A stretch of 64,000 nt of DNA, taken from contig CM066732.1 of assembly GCA_033961575.1 (NCBI GenBank), positions 80,680,687 through 80,744,686 of the forward strand. Direction: 5' to 3'. Under the pieces are notes generated by a model that was not told where the DNA came from, ran no database searches, and saw only the letters and a program-made list of their open reading frames with translations. Both the position numbers and the translations under genes were made by a program. Shown in pieces: positions 1-11,715 of this stretch. The DNA is from Aselliscus stoliczkanus. Its lineage: Eukaryota; Chordata; Mammalia; Chiroptera; Hipposideridae. Position 1 is the first letter of the stretch; each line of letters starts with the position of its first letter.

Positions 1-144
1 GCAAGTGTTCTGCAAAATGAACAAACATTTCTAATACATTTTTAACTTGGTAAATGAGCGATGTCTTGCAATACGAGTAGTTTGCGTCTGGAATGAATTA
101 TGCTCGCAAACCAAGGCATTACTGAATATTGCAAAATAACAGTA

Positions 145-262
145 AAGTTAGTTAGCACTATAGTTGCCATGCTGTTCTTTAGGTCTCCAGAACTCATTCA
201 TCTTATAACTGAAATCTCCCTTTTCCTCCACCCCCCCACCTCTGATAATTACAATTCTGCTC
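145..262 (-). mobile_element. L1 3'-end fragment (antisense)
   Basis: The stretch with 'tagttgccatgctgttctt' and 'ccagaactcattcatctta' matches the antisense 3' part of old mammalian L1 (the same passage recurs at about 55.4 kb). It is short, 5'-truncated and non-coding. A tRNA-type SINE starts at its right edge. Family is from recognition, not alignment. Confidence 0.65.
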
Positions 263-374
263 TTTTTTTTTTTTTTTTTTTGAGGGCAGTGTCACTGGCC
301 CTCATATGTGGGACCAAACCGGGGCCGTTGGCTTCCCAAGCCAGCGCTTACCCACCGTGCCACTCGGCCGGCCC
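263..374 (-). mobile_element. tRNA-derived SINE, family 1
   Basis: Read on the minus strand, this starts with GGCCGGCCGAGTGGC and has an A-box-like TGGC..AGTGG, a stem-like GCTTGGGAAGCC, a B-box-like GGTTTGGTCCC, then ACATATGAGGGCCAGTGACACTGCCCTC and a poly-A tail (the T run at 263-281 on the plus strand). The same roughly 95-bp unit recurs at 14.8, 18.1, 22.6, 23.5, 43.8 and 58.4 kb, which defines the family. Short flanking matches (ttctgctc / ttctgttc) look like a target-site duplication. It interrupts L1-derived sequence. Confidence 0.88.
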
Positions 375-474
375 ACCGTTCTGTTCTTAAATGCTTTTCT
401 TATAGAATTGACCTTAAATCATCTCAATTTTAGTAAGTTATATTATTCATAAATTAATAATAAAGTTTGAGTTT

Positions 475-665
475 TGAACTCCTGGGTCCTCCACTTCTAG
501 CTGAGACTTTGAGCAAGATATTTAACTCCCCTATGCCTCAGTTTCTCCATCTGTGAAAATGGAGTAATGAGAGTAACCACCTCATAAGGCTGTTTTGAGT
601 ATAAAAAGAATTATCTCATATAAAGGGCCTGTCATAGAAGTACTTGAAAAATCTTTGCTCTTATC
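475..665 (+). repeat. MIR (ancient tRNA-SINE relic)
   Basis: The MIR core is recognisable: a cluster like 'actttgagcaagatattta', then 'gcctcagtttctccatctg' and 'aaaatggagtaatgagagta'. It is diverged, as expected for a repeat older than the placental radiation. No coding potential. Confidence 0.85.
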
Positions 666-1929
666 TTTACCGGTAACAAGGACCTTACTGATCTCCTCAC
701 ATTAGTTTGGGACATATTGACATGTTGAGTAAGGCATTGAGGTTGAGAACCACTGCTCCAGAGCCTTGAATTTCAAATGTTTGACATAGTGCCCATTTCA
801 CATCATGGAAATTATACAAGGTGCATGAAAAAGTTATCTAACAGGTTGGTGCTGCTGGAATAGAGATCCTTTATTATACTACAATTTTAGGATCCTTTGC
901 AAGGCTTTCTTTCATTACTTCAAATGGCAAGACTTTACTTACACCCGCAAGCTAGATATAGGGACCAACTGCGCCTGTTTAAGATTGTGCTCTTGATAAT
1001 CTGGACTGTGCCTGACAACACATGCTGGCCTTGAACATGACCGAGGTTCACGCCGCTGCTGAGTCAGCTGGTCAGTAATTCCCGTTCCATACAATGGAAC
1101 AAATTCAACTGAAATTACTTCAGTAAAAAAAAAAAAAAAGAAAGAAAAATATTTCTTTTTTTATGGCCCACATATCAATGATTTAACTTCCTTTTTCTCT
1201 TCTCTTTTTGTTTGTATTTCTAGTCATTTCTTTAACTCTCAGACTGTATTCCTCTTTTTTTTTTTTTTATTTACACGTTTCAAATGCTTGCAGTTTGTTG
1301 GTTTGTTTAGTCTGAATTTTCACTTGACCAGTTCGGCATCTTTGGTTCCTCATCCTAATATGATCACTCTTGTCCCTTAATACTTGGAGCAGTGATGTTA
1401 TGATGTTAAGTCTTCTCCCTTAGTGTTTATTTTGCCTTCCAATTAAAGTTCTTGTTTTGGGGTTCTTAAGCACCTCCAAACAAGAGAAATATTTTCATTA
1501 AAATGTCATCAATTTCTAGCCCCCTTGTTATAAAGACAACAATTTCTTCTCTAGCCTACATCAGTATTCCTTTCTGTATGCAGTTCACAATAGCTTTGAC
1601 CTTTATGGCTGTGCTATCACATTGAAAACTCATATGATAATACTGAACTCTATGTTTTCGAAGCATGTTATAATTATTGACTTGTTATGTCACACAATAT
1701 AGAAGCAAAACAGCCTGGTCTGAACAATACTAATGATATTGATGAGAAAACTGACAGAGACACTATTTCGCCCAGCCATAAGCTACTGAGTGACAGAGAG
1801 CACAGAGACTCCAAGCAGTGCTGCATTCTATGGACCGAGTTATTTATGAGGGAGACATTGCCAATGACCATGCAGATCTTTTGTGTATGAGGAAGACAGA
1901 TGAGGAAAAACAACAACAAAAAAAACAAA
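666..1929. other. Unique AT-rich DNA, no gene recognised
   Basis: No gene was recognised. A motif near 738-760 (ttgaggttgagaaccactg) resembles the terminal inverted repeat of hAT-Charlie fossils and may be a small remnant. Poly-A at 1125-1139 and a T run near 1253-1268 are low-complexity. Confidence 0.5.
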
Positions 1930-2110
1930 CGTGTATTCTAGAGCCAGGCAACCCAGGTTCAGACCCTGGTTTCCCCACTTCTTAATTGAGTTACCTAAGT
2001 ACAAATCACTTAAGCTCTCCATGCCTCCGTTTCCTAATCTGTAAAATGAAGGTAACCACTTTATACTGTGCTTGAAATAATTGAGAGTGGTAATACCCTC
2101 ACATTAACAG
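1930..2110 (+). repeat. MIR relic
   Basis: Contains the MIR signature order: 'cccaggttcagaccctggt', 'tcacttaagctctccatgc', 'gtttcctaatctgtaaaat', then 'gaaggtaaccac'. Strongly diverged. The short open frames here are chance. Confidence 0.8.
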
Positions 2111-3334
2111 CTGACAAAGAAGTACATATTTTAAAAGTTCATTATTTTTCTGTGTTGCCTGTTTCTTTAGTTTTGTTTTTAATGTCCTCTGTAGGTTGAT
2201 ATTATGTTTGTTGTCTTTCTTAAGCTCTGTTCATTTGCACTTTCTAAAACTAAAACTCAATATTATGTTTTTACCTAACTGCTTCCCCACCCTTTATAAA
2301 GCATTTAGCCCATGACTTTGTTCCTGTCTCACTTAAAACCAGCAGCCCCTGCTTCCTTGTGATTGTTCTTGCCTGACTGAAGAATCTGCCTTGCTACTGC
2401 CCACCTCGAACCAGCCATTCTCTTTTCACAGGCTACAGTGAGAATTATTTATTCATCCAAAACTTATTGAATGAGCCTTTTTTAATAAATTAGGAGTTGT
2501 TCTAGGTCCAAAAGCTACAGCACTGCACAAGCCAGACAAAAATGTTTCCTGGAGATTTTGATCTACTGGGATTATGTCATTTGTTTATAATGCCAAAGAT
2601 AACATGACAGACCTTCAGCTACTGCTGAAATTTCTTATATCAGGCACTTTAAACACCTGCATGGAAAAAAATGCTTGTGCTTCCCAAATCTTCTGCCTGG
2701 AAATGCTAAGGAGTGTTCTAGGTATAGGGCATGATAGCTCTGAATACTAGAACTATACCTATACATATGTAATTCCTTTCATTGACATATTATCCCCTAT
2801 TGGTTGAGACTAATCAATAAGAGATTATATTGTATCATAAAAGTGATATGTGTGCAATGAAAAGGTCACAGGATAACAGATGCAAATCTGATTACAGATA
2901 ATTCATAAGATGATTACTAATACTGATCTCTCATAAACATCATTGTGCACATTTTTTCTCATTAACACATGTAAATTCTACACTGGCATAAATTCTCTTT
3001 CTCTCATTCTTTATCTTGCTCTCTCTCCCTCTCTCTCTCACACACATACACACAATTTATACCAGTTTCTACAGTACATCCTAATCTTTGCAGTTGTCCC
3101 CATTCCTTGTCATATAAAAATATACATTTCTCTAGATCAAGATCAAATAACTCTTCATCGAAGTAATTTTGAATTCTTGGAACATTGTACCTTCTTTCTT
3201 ATTTTGGTTTCGAAGTGAGTGACTAGAAGTTTGAATAATAAGCCATATATCTTCATTAGACAGTGAGTATATAAGATGATTTATTCTAAGGAGGAATGTT
3301 TATATTATTTTATTATAGTAGTTAGTAAATTATA
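2111..3334. other. Unique AT-rich DNA with a CT/CA simple repeat
   Basis: No gene or dispersed family recognised. At 2994-3053 there is an impure polypyrimidine tract (ctctctctccctctctctct) running into an ACAC stretch. Apparent short frames over it are low-complexity. Confidence 0.5.
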
Positions 3335-3560
3335 CTGTTATTTATTTGAGTTCCTATTATGTCAACTATTATCATCAACATTTTACATGAATGATCTTCT
3401 TTTCAGTAGTAACACTGAGGTAAGCACTCCTATCAATCTTATTTTTAAAAGGAGGAAGCTGAGGTCATGCATCTGTAGGTGGTGGAATGATTACTTTACT
3501 CCAGATCTGTGTAACATTATAGTATCTGCTTTTAACCACAACACCAGCCAACCTCTCAAT
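3335..3560 (-). repeat. MIR relic (reverse orientation)
   Basis: The order 'gagttcctattatgtca', 'ttttacatgaatgatctt', 'ggaggaagctgaggtca' and 'gatctgtgtaac' follows the reverse complement of MIR. Very diverged, so this is tentative. Confidence 0.55.
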
Positions 3561-4574
3561 TGATATCTATTTAGAAAAATATCTGATTTTTTTGCTCATA
3601 GCAATGTATAACAACAATAGCTTCAAGACTTGTCTGGGTCATATAGAAGGGTTTTATTTTTGTTTCCTATATAGCAGAGGTGAGATTAGAATTTATGGTT
3701 TCTGGTTTTCTAATTTGTAAGCAGCTCTATAGATATTAATTAGGTAGGCAACGCCTAAATGAATTAGGTTGTAGTCCATAGCTGACAAATTCTAATTAGA
3801 ATATGTACTTTCATCAAAATTCATGTGAGTAAAACTTACAAGAAAATGTTACTTTTATGGCTACATCTTTGCTTATTTGATATGAATAATGGCTAAAATA
3901 AAACTAAGGTAAATTTATTTCTTAAATTGTATGATTCTTGGCTAATCTTAAAAGCAGATACAATACAAAATGGAAACTTTTATCAGTTGATTACTAATGC
4001 AAAGATCTTGCAATAAGATAAGTTCCCCAGAACTTAACTGTGCATATAATCAATACTGATAATGCTCTAAGGAAATGGCAGATAAGATTTGATACATAAT
4101 ACTCTATATTTGCTGTAGTCTAACACATGAAGCAAGGCAAAGCTTGATTATATAACTTTCATCATTTAAAAACAATTATTTGTATTTATAACCTAAGTGT
4201 TACTATATCTAAGTACCTTAGGAACAGTGGAATACCCAAAGCTATTGTTTAGTCTTGACCTCAATTCCTAGTTTCCCCACTGAGGAAATTTATGCCATCA
4301 GAGTTAAAATCTCTCATATCTTACCCCAAAGCTATGTCTGTTGTATATGTCCTTACTTACTTCCCTCTGGTCCCCATGGATAAAATAGCCTTTCCTCCAG
4401 AAAAGGCAATCCCTCTGTCTATTTGACCTCATCCCTCCTGTCTCCTCTGAGACCCCCCACTCTATCACACTTCTGCATCAAGAATTTCTCCTTGCTTCTA
4501 CTGCCTTTTAACTTGTGGCACACAGGGAAGGTTAAGCATCTCCAATCTAAAAGTTTTTGGGTTTTTTTAAGGAC
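3561..4574. other. Unique AT-rich DNA, no gene recognised
   Basis: No open frame with protein-like content. Some blocks (4240-4520, C/T-rich with 'ccctctgtctatttgacc') may be diverged L2, but I cannot support that. Confidence 0.45.
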
Positions 4575-4976
4575 TAAACTATGGTTTTTTTAATTAAAGT
4601 TTATTGGGGGTGACAATGGTTAGTAAAGTTACTTAGATTTCAGGTGTACAATTCTGTAATATATCACCTATATATCACATTGTGTGTTCACCAACCAGAG
4701 TCAGTTCTCCTTCCATCACCATACGTTTGATCCCATTTACCCTCATCTACCACCCCCTCCCCCTTCCCCTCTGGTAACCACTAAACTATTGTCTGTGTCT
4801 GTGACTTTGTTTCTTCTTTTGTTTGTCTTGTTCCTTTGTTGTTTTCAGTTTTATATCCCACATATCAGTGTAATTATATGGTTCTGACTTTTTTCTGTCC
4901 GACTTATTTTGCTTAGCATAATTCAAGATCCATCAATGTTGTTGCAAATGGCATAATTTCATCTTTTCTATTTTTA
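4575..4976 (-). mobile_element. L1 3' end, 5'-truncated, antisense
   Basis: A T-rich start (the poly-A tail on the minus strand) leads into 'agtttattgggggtgacaat', 'caccaaccagagtcagttct' and 'ctctggtaaccactaaacta'. These are the 3' UTR and far 3' part of the young L1 family seen at 13.2, 52.4 and 61.8 kb. The copy is about 0.4 kb, so it is a 5'-truncated insertion without a usable ORF. A family-2 SINE has landed at its right end. Confidence 0.85.
4961..4976. repeat. Target-site duplication, left copy
   Basis: 'atcttttctattttta' occurs here and again, identically, at 5135-5150, flanking the SINE between them. A perfect 16-bp direct repeat is typical of an L1-machinery insertion and implies a fairly recent event. 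Confidence 0.92.
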
Positions 4977-5134
4977 TTTTTTATTTATTTATTTTTTCTT
5001 AGCTGAGCCATCCTGCCACCTGTTGGCAACTCAACAGCAACTCAGCTCTGGCTGGCATTGCACCGCCATTGTTCAGAGCTCAGCTCGCACTCTTGAGTGA
5101 GCTCTTAACCAACTGAGCTACTCGGCTGGCCCCA
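4977..5134 (-). mobile_element. tRNA-derived SINE, family 2
   Basis: On the minus strand it starts GGGGCCAGCCGAGTAGCTCAG, continues with GTTAAGAGCTCACTCAAGAG, a GAGCTGAGCTCTGA segment, and ends CAGGATGGCTCAGCTAAG plus an A-rich tail. Copies at 37.8 and 60.6 kb share this order. It differs from family 1 in its anticodon-arm region and in the repeated GAGCTGAGCT body. Identical 16-bp direct repeats flank it exactly. Confidence 0.9.
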
Positions 5135-5150
5135 ATCTTTTCTATTTTTA

Positions 5151-6110
5151 AACTCTATTCCCACTGTAACCATAGCCTTGTCTCTCTCCTATCCTACACT
5201 ATCCAGTGTTTCAAACAGGTTAACCTTTCTGTCTTCAACTCCTAAATCATATTCACTCCAAACCCATGTTAAGTGGATTTCTTTCCTCTCTATCCGTAGC
5301 TAGTAATCACCCTATGAAGGTTCACCTCATGGTTGCCAAACTCAGTGGATGATTTTCAGTCCTCATCTGTCTTAACTCTCTAAGGCTTTTGGCACTAGTG
5401 GTCACACTCTCCTTTATTTTGTTTCTTCCTTTAGCATGTATGATCCCAGCCCTCCTGATTCTCCTCACTTTCTATCGCTTGTAACATTTTATTTCTCTAA
5501 ACTGCCTCCTGAAGTCTTTTCTGTAGTGTTCCAGCTTCTCTTTACTTATGAAATACTTTCTTTGAGTAATCTCATTAACTGAGGTAACTATAATGATGAC
5601 TTATATCCTAATGTCTCCCAAATTTCTATTTTTGGCCCCCAGAACTCTCTCCAAAATTCCAGACACACTTCAAACTAAACCAGCCTAAGACAGAACCCAT
5701 TATCTCCCTATCTTTACCTTCATAGCTCTACCACATTTCAGAACATGACTCACTACTGGCTCAAATCACTAAGGAAGGAATCATTTTAATAATCCCCTAT
5801 CCTTCATGCTACATTTCAAAGAATTTCTTTACCTTCTAAATATTTCTAAAATATGTCCTCTTCTCTCTATCCTGATTCTTACTGGGTAGTTCCTACCCTT
5901 TTTAATCACAGGACCTTCGCCTTACAATGGTTCTACTTACCTCCATCATCATCCCTTCAAAACTATCATTTACATAGCTGCCATCAGAATCTGTCCAAAA
6001 CTATGTCATTTCTCTGCCAAAATTCTTTCTGTAACCCTACTACCAAAGGAATAAAAGTCAAATTCCTTGGTGATTTCTTGAGGAAGCATCTGGCAAATGC
6101 AGGATTCTGG
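5151..6110 (+). repeat. L2 (LINE-2) relic
   Basis: The C/T-rich stretch carries the order expected of L2 3' sequence: 'cagtcctcatctgtctta', 'gtctcccaaatttctattt', 'acttcaaactaaaccagcc', and near its end 'gaataaaagtcaaattcct'. It is heavily diverged with no intact reverse-transcriptase frame. The 101-codon frame at 5853-6158 is chance. Confidence 0.65.
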
Positions 6111-7254
6111 GTTCTATTTGGTGAAAAGAGATATGGACTGGCCATTGACAAACTTTAAACCTAGAGGTGATCTATTGCAGTTCAGGAGGCAGGAGAGGAA
6201 TGCAATGGCGGGAGCACAGAACTCTTGTCAAAGGAAAAAGTACAGGAAGCTGAAAATCATCTTTAGAAAGCACTGAGAAAGCAGAACACCCCAGAACACC
6301 CCAGCTGAATGGGTAGAGAAAGGCTTCTTTCCTAGAAGACCCTATTCATACAACACACAAAGGGAATAATATTTTTTTATGTAAACTTTTTTTGTTAAGG
6401 TCCAGCTTGGGATTGCTTTCTTGTAAATTCCATTGTTTGGAGAGAACAATTAAAACTTCCCTCTGACCTTTTAGAACAGATATCCCAGGAATTGAGACTG
6501 AAGACTATCTATAGGACTCTTATCAATGCAGATTAGTACAGTATATGGGTCAAGAAAAAGACACATGAGTGTTAAAAACTGCACTAGCCATCAGGAGTCC
6601 TTTATTTGGCAAGCTAATGAGTTCATAAATTAAATGCAAAAAAGTAAAATGAAATAAAATAATGAGAGAATAAATAAATGCAAGGCCCTGAATAGTCATG
6701 ATATGTTTTAAGACAATGTAGAAAGGTCATGACATATAACTAATCAGAGTTTCCCAAGGACTGTTTTAACTTACTGTATTCATAATAATTCTATGTCTCA
6801 ATTATTTATGTTCACAGCTTTTGGCATAATAACAGTAGATCACTAGAGAGAGAAACTCTCTGAGGCAGGTTGCAGCAAGAAGTGACATTACAGAAACTAA
6901 TTAGACACTGGAACTCAAGCATTGTAAACTAGGATGCTAGTAAAGAGGCAAAGAGTTTCAGTAATCGCCCCGAGGCCTTGTATCTTTGAAAGCGGAGAGT
7001 TTCCAACATGGTATAATAACAACAACAAAGCAATGGTTAGAGTTAGGAAGTTCTTTGTTCTGGGCCTAACTTCATTGCTTAATTGCAGTGAGGTCTGAGT
7101 CCCAACATCTATCTCTCAGTTCTCAATTTTTCTATCCATACAGTGGTAAGAATAGAAGGATCTGAATACTTAGCACATATTAGTTTCATATTACATGCAT
7201 GACATAGCATGAAAAGGCATTTTGTAAATAAGTATAAAACGTGGCATTTTCTTT
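6111..7254. other. Unique AT-rich DNA, no gene recognised
   Basis: No gene-like frame. A small exact tandem duplication of 'gaacaccccа'-type sequence lies near 6285-6303. The rest is unassigned. Confidence 0.45.
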
Positions 7255-7411
7255 TACGATCAAAATATGGTGATGGGAGAAGAAATGACTCTGGGTGGTG
7301 AACACAGTGCAATATATAGATGATGTATTGTATTATAGAATTGTATACTTGAAACCTACATAATTTTAGTAACCAATAACCACCCCAATAAATTCAATAA
7401 ATGTTAAAAAA
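7255..7411 (+). mobile_element. L1 3' UTR fragment
   Basis: 'tgactctgggtggtgaacac', 'gatgatgtattgtattata', 'cttgaaacctacataattt' and 'ccaataaattcaataaatgt' match the 3' terminal segment of the young L1 family, also seen in sense orientation at 13.56-13.71 and 52.47-52.60 kb. Only the last ~155 bp is present, a severe 5' truncation. Confidence 0.85.
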
Positions 7412-7489
7412 CTTACTCTAAATCATCTATTGTATTTTAAATTGTGTTGAACAAATTTAAAAGAACTCTTCCATCTTTTTCTCTTCTTT

Positions 7490-8265
7490 TTCCTATGGAT
7501 ACTTTCTCCTTATGTGACCTGTTTCAGACCCTTCATTTTAAATATTAACTATTTGTGATTAACTCAAATAATGGCATATACCCATTGCGTCTTTCCAAAT
7601 GTCATAGCCAACTGCCTTCTTAATGTCTTCACTTGGAGATACTCTCAAATTAAATTTGTCTAAAAGAGAACTCTTAATTACATTCTCAATACTACTGGGT
7701 TGCCGGAAAAGTCATGACACGTTTTTGCAACGAAAAACATAGAAAACAATATGTCATGACTTTTCTGACATCCCAATATTTTTCCTCCTGCCTTCCCAAT
7801 TCATTCAATGGCAATACCACATTTTGTTGTTCAAGTGAATAATCTAGGAGTCCTCCCTGATCTGACTCTTAACCAAATACTCTATATCCAATCCACCAGT
7901 AAGCCTTGTTAGCTCCATCTTGCAAAGTTATCTGAGTCCATCAACTTCTACTGCCCTGGCCCAAGCCGATATCATTTTTTACCAGCACTGCTACAATAGC
8001 CTCCTAGATGCTAACTTGGGCCCTCAATTCTTTCCAACTTAGCAGCCAGTGTGATTTTTTTCAAACTCATAAGTTAGATCACACTCCTGCATAACCCCAG
8101 GTTTCCAATCATATTTAGATAAAATGTAGATTTTTTATTCTGGCCCATTAGGCTCTACAAGTCTGGTTTTTGCCTACCTCCACAATCTCATTTCCTGTCA
8201 CTCACCCCTGATTATGCTCCATTCATGCTGGCCTTCTTTCTCATTCTCAAACACATGTGACCCAT
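7490..8265 (+). repeat. L2 relic interrupted by a MITE
   Basis: Both sides of the MITE at 7695-7776 read as one L2 3' segment: on the left 'tcttcacttggagatactct', on the right 'ctaggagtcctccctgatct', 'tccaatccaccagtaagcct', 'cagcagccagtgtgattt' and 'tctggcccattaggctcta'. This is the canonical L2 order. No coding capacity remains. Confidence 0.78.
7695..7776. mobile_element. 82-bp mariner-type MITE
   Basis: The ends are imperfect inverted repeats. The left begins CTGGGTTGCCGGAAAAGTCA, and the reverse complement of the right begins TTGGGATGTCAGAAAAGTCA; over 25 bp I count 21 identities. TA dinucleotides at 7693-7694 and 7777-7778 are the expected Tc1/mariner target duplication. The 32-bp centre (cgtttttgcaacgaaaaa...) has no coding capacity, so it is a minimal non-autonomous palindrome comparable in design to primate MADE1. 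It sits inside an L2 relic. Its parent transposon is not in this window; the mariner at 20.95 kb has different ends. Confidence 0.85.
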
Positions 8266-10517
8266 GGATTCTTCTGATTGACCAGCCTGAGTGACATATC
8301 CACTCCTGGGGAGGGAAGATGAGGCCAAGTGATTAACAGAGCCACCAGAATCAAATGGAATGGGGGAAACAGTTATTAAAAAGAAGGGATGTAAGTCACA
8401 CACTCAAAATAACAGAAGTCTATTGCAGTACTAACCTGCTAGATTTGTCATCATCAGCATAACGTATACAGCCGAGTACTACTTAATGTTCAGAGGAAAT
8501 GGAGCCAATAAAAAAATTACATGGTTAAAATTACATTTTGATTCCAAATCGATAGATATAGACACAGCCAACATAAGCTTCTAATTAGGTACTCAACTAG
8601 AATTAGGGTACTTAGTTATGTCCAAAGGTCATCTAATCATTGTAGACCAGTAAAACATATTTGTTTTCTTGTAGATTAATATTTGTGAAAAGTTGCCAGG
8701 ATCACAGTCCTATAGTTTTGAAACACAGAAAGAAGTGTCTGGGTTGTTTATAGCACTTGAGCATTCAAAATCTTTTTAATGACTATTTTAAGGGACTAAG
8801 CGACTTGTTCCTTGACTTTTATTATTTGATTATTAATCTTTTTATGATTCAGATGTCTTGCTCTAAGGATCCCTACATTTCATCAACAAGATTATTTTCT
8901 TTAAATGAAAATGGCAACACATCTTTCTTTTCATACAAAGCTACATTCACATCTTGAATTTCAAACATTTGGTAATAAATAGGAAAAGCTACTAATGAAA
9001 AGTGTTATTTTTAAATGATAAATTCAAAGATCAAAATAAAATGATTATTCATTGTACTATACAAATAGCCCATCTTTGTGCCAAAAAAACCCTTCCATCT
9101 TTATAACTAAATTGACTAAAAGGCATGGTTTCCTAGCAACATTCATTGTGTTCATGACCTTTCCTCCAATCTGAGCACACAGATGTGGTTCTGAAGCTAA
9201 TAAATATATATGTCATCCAACCTAGACTATTCCAGTTTCCCTAGAACAGGTTGAAAGAAATAGCTAACCAAAGATGAGAGCTTAGAAAATAAACATGTCT
9301 TCAGAACAGTTCTGAACATTTTGATATGGTCAAGTGTATTTAATGGAGGTTAATAAATCAAAGTATAATCAAGCAGTATTTTATTGTGGCATTTTGATAT
9401 ACAATTAGAATACAACACATTTAGAACAAGTTATGATATAACAGAGAGTTTTTCCTGATATTAGAACAAATACATTATCTGGCCTCCGTTTACCAATATA
9501 TGCATCTGTATTTTAGAAATGTAAACTATTTACAGTCTTTTGAGAATCTATATGTTTGTACACCATTAGTATTTGGAAAATGCTTGAAAAAACAATATGT
9601 GAAATATGTTTTAAGCATCCTTCCAAAAAATAAAATAAGACCCACAACTTTATAGTAGCAAAAACTTGAGGTACTACCTCTTATCTATGTATCAGATATC
9701 TGTATCATCTTATTATTATCTGTCTTTTCCTACATAAAATTAGAGATGGCAAGGGCATCAAGAAAAAGTACTCACATCTTTGTAACTCTGCTATATGTCA
9801 ACTTCTATATGTTAAACACTCTAACAACTACAGCAGAAATAAGTCAAAAAGCACTGTATAATATGTATAATCTTTTGAAGAGAAAAAAGGCCTTCACTGC
9901 TGGGTAATTCACCAAAAGTGCAGGAGTCAAATGGCATTGAGCCATTGGTGCATTTTAGCATTATCTAATGAATCCCTCCAGATTTATATGTTTTGTATAT
10001 CACCACCACAGATGCAGGGTTTAGTGAGTTTTGCTTATGCAAAATGAAAATAATTACAGGGAAGCTTTTAAGCCAGATGTTGGAAATCGCTAGAGACGTG
10101 TTTGGGTCAGCATGTTTGACAGAGTTTACACAAGTGGCTACTCTAACTGGCAATTGACTGCCCAGTGGACAATTAGTAATATATCTTCCTTGTTTGCTAA
10201 GTATATATTTATTTCATTTTAAATAATTGTGTCTGAGGTTAAGATGGCAATAAGAGTGATAAATTCTCTACCTTAAATCTCTTAATAGGTATGATAAGTA
10301 CAGTTTAGCCAAAACAGTAATTGTTTAAAAAAGAAATACTTTATTTATTCTGACATCCATATAAGATTTGTTTTGTTTACAAGTCAAAAGGATGATTTTT
10401 CTAACTGCCAAATCTTTGATCTCAACTTAAGAGTTAAAATTCCAGCTGTGTTCTTTATGACTCTCATTTTTATTGTCAACAGTAATGAGAGTCTACAGTT
10501 AGGACACAGTTGAGGGC
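8266..10517. other. Unique AT-rich DNA, no gene recognised
   Basis: About 2.3 kb with no coding-like frame, RNA gene or recognised repeat. Confidence 0.5.
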
Positions 10518-10594
10518 TGTTTTCTTTTCTTTCTTTCCTTCCTTCTTTCTTTTTTTCCTTTTCCATTCTTTTTTTTTAATTTTATTTCTTTTTC
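10518..10594. repeat. Polypyrimidine low-complexity tract
   Basis: Impure TTTC/TTCC runs (ttttctttctttccttcctt) followed by T-rich sequence. The Glu/Lys-rich frame on the minus strand (10384-10566) is a translation artefact of this tract. Confidence 0.85.
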
Positions 10595-11499
10595 AGTATT
10601 TTTCTTATGATCCGTTGGAGTGAGCTCAATTTTTTTTGATGAGAAAGCTCTTGATTAATGGATGAATAAATCATTCTTAGGCTTATTAATAGTTATCATT
10701 ACCAACGCTATCCTAGAATTAAAGGCTATGATTTTGGGAACACACTTAGGCAATTGATTTTTCTGGGTTATTGTATTGATCACTTACAAGTCAACTTCAT
10801 AATGATCTGAAAATCTCTTTGGTACTCAGACCTCAAACAGCATGTGGGATCTCAACCATCAAAATTGGAAAGATTAGTTAACTTACTTATATTTAGAAAA
10901 CCAAGGAATGAGGTATTGGATACTTAATTTCTTAGCCCCATGTTCATGGTACTCAATTGCCTTACATACCGATTTACCTTCCCCTCATCTTATTGAGCTC
11001 ACGTTTTCACTCCAACTGTGGCCATACATCACTTACTCTAAAAGGAAGAAATGCAGGCTCAGTAGAGCTCCCATGCAGAACTAAAGAAGCCTTAATTTCA
11101 GGCTAACTTATGCTCTTGACCTGAATCTTAATCGTTTTACTTGTAAATCTGAAGATTTGAACAACATGATTTTCTGTTTTTTTTTCTAGCTCAAAAATCT
11201 ACAACTCTTAGAATAAAACAAAGTATCATCATCCTAATGATGAATAATTTACCATCTCAGTAAACCTTATCGCCTGGGATTTCTTCCTAAGCTTAATTCC
11301 TTCCTTTCCTCTTACCTAGTCATGAAAAGGCCTTCACACTCTAGCTTGGGCCTCTCTAATTTCACCAATTCCCGTGAAAACATTGTCCGTGATGTCTGTG
11401 TTCCTGACCTACTTCCCTTTCCACCCCTTCTAGGATATGCCAGAGGCATTATTGTAAAACAAAAGAGGCAGGTGTTTTTGAAGAAAAACAAAACAAAAA
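10595..11499. other. Unique AT-rich DNA, no gene recognised
   Basis: No support for a gene. Overlapping short frames on both strands at 11.31-11.63 kb have no recognisable domain. Confidence 0.5.
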
Positions 11500-11715
11500 T
11501 CAGCAATCAAAATCCAGCTCTTTCACATGTAGCTCTGGGAACTTGGGTAAATGACTTACTCGCTTCCAGTCATAGACTCTACATCATAAATTGGAGATAT
11601 TGGCACATACCATGGAGTTGTGAAGATTAAATAAAATGACATATGTAACTCTAAGTGACAGGTATTATTATTATTTGATAAATGGTAGCTGCTATTATTA
11701 TTACCATCAATTACC
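11500..11715 (+). repeat. MIR relic
   Basis: The signature 'tctgggaacttgggtaaatg', 'acttactcgcttccagtc', 'attggagatattggcacata' and 'gttgtgaagattaaataaaa' follows MIR order, ending in an ATT-rich segment. Diverged. Confidence 0.7.

Noticed and set aside
1840..2022. Overlapping 60-84-codon frames near 1.7-2.0 kb
   Set aside because: They overlap a MIR relic and each other on both strands, with no domain.
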